NCBI GenBank assembly: GCA_963693365.1
Contig: CAVNZM010000012.1
Location: 5,394,001 to 5,458,000 of the forward strand
Source of the DNA: Amoebidium appalachense
Taxonomy: Eukaryota > Ichthyosporea
Direction of reading: 5' to 3'
DNA: 64,000 nucleotides
A program made the position numbers and the translations under genes. The notes beneath the pieces are model-generated. The model was not told the DNA's origin. It did not search any database and was given only the letters and a program-made list of their open reading frames with translations. This document shows, piece by piece, positions 47,220-64,000 of this stretch; the stretch's first letter is position 1; every line of letters begins with the position of its first letter.

Positions 47220-47937
47220 CACCCCAACAGAGAAAACCCTCCTAGTGCTGCAGAAAGGTTAGCTACAAAACAAAATCCAGATGTGCTTGGCAGTTGCAAA
47301 GCAGCTGTTAATGCTTAAAGGAAACTGGGGATTGAGGGCAAAGGGAGAAATCAGCTCAGAGAATTATGCCTCGTTGAAGTCTACATGCGTTCAAGATCTA
47401 GGCTGTGTTGTACATGCAGCGCTTTAACAACCCCATACAAGAAGCTATAAAGGCGATTGCAAATATTACAACAGATGTACGAGTGTGTGTGTTCAGCCTT
47501 CTTAATATTTGGGTTTCCTTAATCTCCGGCAAAACGTTTCCTGCGTAATAAGATCACGTTCAATACTCACCTTTGTAATGTCGCCAACCCCACACCCACA
47601 GCTTTTACGGGAACGTGTTTTTTTTTGTGCTTTTTTCTTGCCCATGCACAATATATACCAGCATAGAGCGAGTCCCAAATAGGTGCAACCCGCCTTCAAC
47701 CCATGCACATCAAACTAGTACTAGTACTGAAGTCTCTCACGCTCACACCCACAAAAAAACAACCCTTCTCTTCACCGTCACAAAGCGGAACTGAGCGCAC
47801 GCACTGGCTTTTATTTTGGTGAAGGTCTGATTGGTTGAGCTGTGGTGAGCTTTGAAACGAGCCAATCAAATGGGGTTGCTTATCTCCTAATCAACTACCA
47901 TATCAGGCAAAAGGCTTCGAAATGCGACCGTTACCTA
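47220..47937. promoter_or_regulatory. Shared upstream region of divergent genes
   Basis: About 0.7 kb separates the ABCG ATG (47210, minus) from the first ATG of the plus-strand ORF (47938). It contains no simple repeats. CCAAT-type motifs face each other at 47830 (ATTGG) and 47862 (CCAAT). The sequence is compatible with a bidirectional promoter; no clear TATA box was seen. Confidence 0.4.
47572..47708 (-). other. Possible 5' leader exon / uORF upstream of the ABCG gene
   Basis: On the minus strand an open frame (including MGKKKAQKKTRSRKSC) runs into a strong donor ACAAAG/GTGAGT at 47571. Acceptors TTTTGTAG and CTTTCTGCAG lie 35-60 nt before the ABCG ATG. No spliced reading into ABCG stays open, so I read this as a 5' untranslated exon with an upstream ORF. 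It could also begin an unrelated small gene. Confidence 0.35.
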
Positions 47938-49116
47938 ATGCCAGCCTTTTCGATTTTCTGTCGCGAGTTCTTTCCCATGTTTGGATCATGCTCGTTTGGA
48001 TCATGCTCGTCAAAACATGCGCAAATGTCTGGTGCTGCTCACGCTGGCCTTGCCCTGCGCGAGGCCAGTGGGAATTTGTGCTCGCTAGATGGCAGTAACT
48101 TCCACGCACATGGCACAGAAACTGAAGATCTAATGGATTTTGCTTTCCAGAAAGGTTTGCTTGAAACAGCTCCAGTCTCTCTCAGAAGCAATTGTGACGG
48201 TCTTTGTGACACCCACTTCCACGCATTGGGAAAGCTAAAATATACCTGCTTAGATCAATTGCACACAGACAACGGTAACATTGACATGACGCTAAAGCTA
48301 GCAACGGTAGACGCGATGAGGAGTCGTCTTCCTGGCACATATGTCCCAGAAAAGCCACTCAATTGCGCCCCCTGTAAGGTGCGTAGGAGCAGGGAGACAC
48401 TCACAAAGAAAAGGAGACAGAACATGGAGGACCAACCACCTAGGAAAGTTACAGTCAACCTCCGAAGCCCAACAGATCAAGCACATGCACATGATAATCA
48501 GTCGACCCAGTTAAGCGTGACAAGCAAACGACCAGAGCTGAAGGGTTCTCCCCTCGTTGTTTCCTCTGGTTTATGGGCCATTAGCTCAAACGCAACCCGA
48601 GAAGCACACAAGCAGACCGGCGCACCCTATCTTTCCTCTTCTCTACCACCCATCCTTCACTTGGGTTATCACACACAAAACGCTTTCCCCTTTACACAAC
48701 AGCAAAACTCGGATACAGTGTTAGCGTTGCCGTACTGTGAAACTGCTACCCTCCCACCGCTGTTCTGCGACAATTCTGCCCCCGAACTTCCCCCATTGCT
48801 TCAGGTTACCCGAGATGTTACTAGATACCCACCCTTCCGCTTTCCAGAAAGCGAGGCCCGTCGTATTGGTGCCTCACTATCAACACACGCAACGGTTACC
48901 ATACCAAGGTTAGCTAAACTTGCATCAACCGGCCCACTTTCTTCTTCCTTAGCAACCACCTTTAGCCCTTCTTCCTTGCTCCCGTTCCCCTCCCTTCCGC
49001 CCTTATGTAAACCATGTACCCATGATACACAAGATCCCACCACTCTCCTGACGCGACAAACCGAGGCTATCACAACACTCCCACTAGTACAGGCAACCGT
49101 TCAACACAATGTTTAA
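47938..49116 (+). CDS. 392-residue protein of unknown function
   Basis: I do not recognise a family. The frame is open from 47842 without ATG; the first ATG is 47938 (poor context), and in-frame ATGs at 47980 and 48025 are alternatives. The protein has a cysteine/histidine-containing first half (SSKHAQMSGAAHAG; THFHALGK), a basic segment with CAPCKVRRSRE and KKRRQ near residue 160 that could be a nuclear signal, and a Ser/Thr/Pro-rich second half. A 15-bp tandem duplication at 47983-48012 encodes a repeated FGSCS. There are no introns or simple repeats. The same frame continues open for 103 codons after the TAA at 49114-49116. Confidence 0.5.
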   Translation: MPAFSIFCREFFPMFGSCSFGSCSSKHAQMSGAAHAGLALREASGNLCSLDGSNFHAHGTETEDLMDFAFQKGLLETAPVSLRSNCDGLCDTHFHALGKLKYTCLDQLHTDNGNIDMTLKLATVDAMRSRLPGTYVPEKPLNCAPCKVRRSRETLTKKRRQNMEDQPPRKVTVNLRSPTDQAHAHDNQSTQLSVTSKRPELKGSPLVVSSGLWAISSNATREAHKQTGAPYLSSSLPPILHLGYHTQNAFPFTQQQNSDTVLALPYCETATLPPLFCDNSAPELPPLLQVTRDVTRYPPFRFPESEARRIGASLSTHATVTIPRLAKLASTGPLSSSLATTFSPSSLLPFPSLPPLCKPCTHDTQDPTTLLTRQTEAITTLPLVQATVQHNV

Positions 49117-49817
49117 TCGCTGTCCCAAAAGTTGAACCGTTCTATCACCGTTGGCACCACCACGGCTTTCCTCTCTGCAGATCCCCACGATGACTCCACC
49201 TCTGATGTTTACACTGTTAAGGAAGACGGACAAAGGATAATGCTGAGTGATACAATGATGCAGAATAGTCTCTGTCCGCTTTTTCTGCAGCGAAAAATGG
49301 GCTGCTTGGCTTCTCGTCTTGACTGGCTCCAGGAGGAAGGTATCCCTATCATGATGAACCATCAGAGTATCGGGAGCTGGCAGACGAAGCGGCGCCTGGT
49401 TTGTATGACTGCCTCCGTCATATGAACACATGCCACACCCCAAACCGACCCCACGGGCCAGACAAACTCGATTCCGACCTAATCGAGCGCCGCACTGTCG
49501 CCATGTGTTATGATGCTGCCTACTCCCATAACCACATATGCAACCATTCACCCCAAGCTTTCAACGAGTTGCTATCCCATCTGTTGTGTTGCACACCAAG
49601 AAAGCGTTTGTTTTGCGGCCGGCAAATAAGGAAACCCAATAATAGTGGTTGTGCGCTTTTGCTTGTCATGAACGTGTGCTCAGGCTCCTGCTCTGATCCT
49701 GGAAGTGGGGATTGTGTGCATGCAGAACAATTGGTATTGAGCGGCACACCGAGTGAATATTTACATACTGCTTGCCCGAGCCTTTCGAACAGGCTGAGTC
49801 GCGGATACCCCTACTGA
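49117..49817 (+). pseudogene. Continuation frames after an in-frame stop, with a frame change
   Basis: After TAA at 49114-49116 the same frame stays open to 49425 (VYTVKEDGQRIM; CLASRLDWLQEEG). Around 49320 the coding-like frame shifts by one (GRYPYHDEPSEYRELADEA) and is open to 49817 (CYDAAYSHNHIC; CSDPGSGDCVHAE). A possible acceptor CTCCAG/GAGG at 49333 would allow splicing instead. A further 74-codon frame follows at 49828-50049. Either this is a decayed 3' half of the ORF at 47938, or further exons of it. I cannot decide from sequence alone. Confidence 0.35.
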
Positions 49818-50049
49818 ACATGACATAATGTGCACACTCAAAATTACTCATAAGGCCCACAGGGGTCAGATAATATATCATGGCCACCACCACTTGCCTA
49901 AATATGGCTACCATATCAACACCGCCACATTCAAACCTACAGCTCCACCACGGCACACCCGAACTACCTTTAGCACAGACAGTCCCGTAAACCTTGTCAA
50001 ACCTCCCCCGTGGTGGTCAACTAAACCACAAATAGTGGTCGTTAACTAG

Positions 50050-50483
50050 AACGTTGGACACCATTCTTTGTGTGTATCAATCGTTCTGCCATATATGCAT
50101 GTCCGCAGCCCGGACAGTGTCTGTAAAGGTGGTAAACTGTCGCAATTAAATAGTTAGTAAATATAATTCTCTAGGAGGCCAGTCACGAATATTATGACTG
50201 ATGACGCCTAGGAGTGTGGACAGAGGCAACGGTGCACGTGGAAGACGGTAGCCTCTGCTCTCTGTGAGGTGAAATGGGTACTTTCAGGGGGTGTAAAAAA
50301 AAAATCAAATTAATTAAATTATTGTGCCAAGTACACACCGCAGTATAGAAAAGATTAAGGCTTTGATGCAAGCAGCGGTGTTGTTAGAAACGACCGGTTC
50401 GCGAAGAGGGGGGGAGGGGGGGGGGGGATTTCAGCAGATTATCAGAAAGGAAAGGAAAATAACCCCCCCCCCCCCCCCCCGAG

Positions 50484-50560
<77 letters not shown>

Positions 50561-51148
50561 ACCACCACCACCAATGTCGTGTAGGGAATATGTGAATTGC
50601 AGATGCATGCATGTGAAATAGCTAGTGGGCAACTTGTGTACGTGCGGCCCTGGTACCGGTGGTGTTGCAAACATGATCATGAAACATCCCCAGAGAGGGG
50701 CCACCCAGTGTGTAACTACAGCATTTTCATTCATTTTACCGGCCAAAGGCAGGCGCACTGACTACATGTCTAATACTACACATTGGCCACCCCTCACTGA
50801 AACCTTTCTACACGTGAAACAGATATAGGCTACATAAGGGATTCGATATGATATATTATGTATCTTGTGGCTTCCTTCTTTCCCTCCTGTACGCTTGAAC
50901 CCCATTCGGATATGTTTACAACGTACAAAGGCATAGAAAATTAATATACAAAATATAAAGACCATTCACAAGATCATTTGCACCACATTATTAATTCCGG
51001 TCATCAAATTAACACATTTGCATGCCCAGAAGCATTGTTGGTACGTACATGGTGAAAAAACATTAACACCAAAATACATACATATTTACAATGCTACGGT
51101 CATATTAAACAGTTATTTCGTAAACAAACCCCTCAAGAATAGTTTCCT
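50050..51148. other. Intergenic DNA between convergent genes
   Basis: AT-rich, with one (CA)n run of about 70 nt at 50491-50560 next to C and G tracts. No gene seen. Confidence 0.6.
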
Positions 51149-63477
<12,329 letters not shown>

Positions 63478-63499
63478 CTGCACAGGCAGCCCTGGTCAG

Positions 63500-64000
63500 C
63501 AACCATGCTCCCCCCCCCTACCCCCCCCCCCACCATCACCACCACCACCACCACCACACACACACCCACCACCGCCTCACCCACTTCACACACCCTAAAT
63601 CTCCACCAACCCCACTTCCCCCCTCCCCCCCCCCCCCTCTCTTCCCGCCAGCCCAAAGGAAAAGGGGGGGAGGGGGGGGGGGGGAAGGAGGAAGGGGTGC
63701 CTGACACGCACTCACGCACGCACCAACGCACACATGCCAAACCACCAAGCTCACCGACACACATCAAACGCCAGGAGCCAGCTCTACACTAACCACTAGA
63801 CCATGTGCCCTGCCTGTCGCGTATGTGTGCCGTGTATTCAGCAATGCCAATGACACGTGCATGCCCAACAGACTGCACCCATACTTGCGGAGGTAGGCAA
63901 TTCACACCATTCCTTGTGCCCCCTTCCCCCCCCCCCTTCCCCCCCCCCCCTTCCCACCACCACCACCACCACCACCATCTCCCTCCCTCCCTCCCCCAGG
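63500..64000. other. Intron or upstream DNA of the UBE2O-like gene
   Basis: C-rich and CCA-rich sequence with one G tract. No exon that would join phase 0 at 63477 was found, so the next upstream exon lies outside the window. Confidence 0.5.

Overview
This is nuclear DNA of an intron-rich eukaryote. The genes recovered (a DH-PH Rho exchange factor, an ABCG half-transporter with an EGF-like ectodomain, and a UBE2O-type E2) fit best with a unicellular opisthokont such as a holozoan protist. That is inference from gene content only; no rRNA or other marker is present. The DNA is extremely rich in simple sequence: poly-G/poly-C runs and (CA)n/(GT)n arrays fill most introns and create nearly all of the very long repetitive open frames.

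Layout. (1) 642-13216, plus strand: 3' part of a Rho guanine-nucleotide exchange factor gene with 16 assignable exons (coiled-coil/acidic N-terminal part, DH domain, PH domain, proline-rich tail); its 5' end lies outside the window. (2) 13217-19399: intergenic, with a 2.1 kb poly-C/(CA)n/(CT)n block at 14842-16975 and a repeat-poor stretch from about 17.0 kb. (3) 19400-20584, minus strand: an intronless-looking 394-residue protein of unknown family. (4) 20585-24503: intergenic, with short direct repeats and many CCAAT-like motifs. (5) 24504-47210, minus strand: a complete 31-exon gene for a 1025-residue ABCG transporter of the Adp1 type; exon phases all agree and the total is an exact multiple of three. 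One intron carries a Tc1/mariner-like MITE (26303-26785) inserted into a 40-bp satellite. (6) 47938-49817, plus strand: repeat-free ORFs of unknown function, divided by one in-frame stop and a frame change. (7) 51149-63477, minus strand: 3' part of a UBE2O-like ubiquitin-conjugating enzyme gene (19 exons, 818 residues seen), 5' end outside the window. (8) Inside one of its introns, 60590-61290 is a compositionally different island flanked by direct repeats.

The genes do not form one pathway: Rho signalling, membrane transport and ubiquitin conjugation are represented by independent transcription units. The ABCG gene and the ORF at 47938 are divergent and share about 0.7 kb of upstream DNA; that ORF and the UBE2O gene converge. 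The most distinctive property of the locus is the way splice sites are embedded in strand-oriented simple repeats: introns often begin with (GT)nGn or end with Cn(CA)nCAG.
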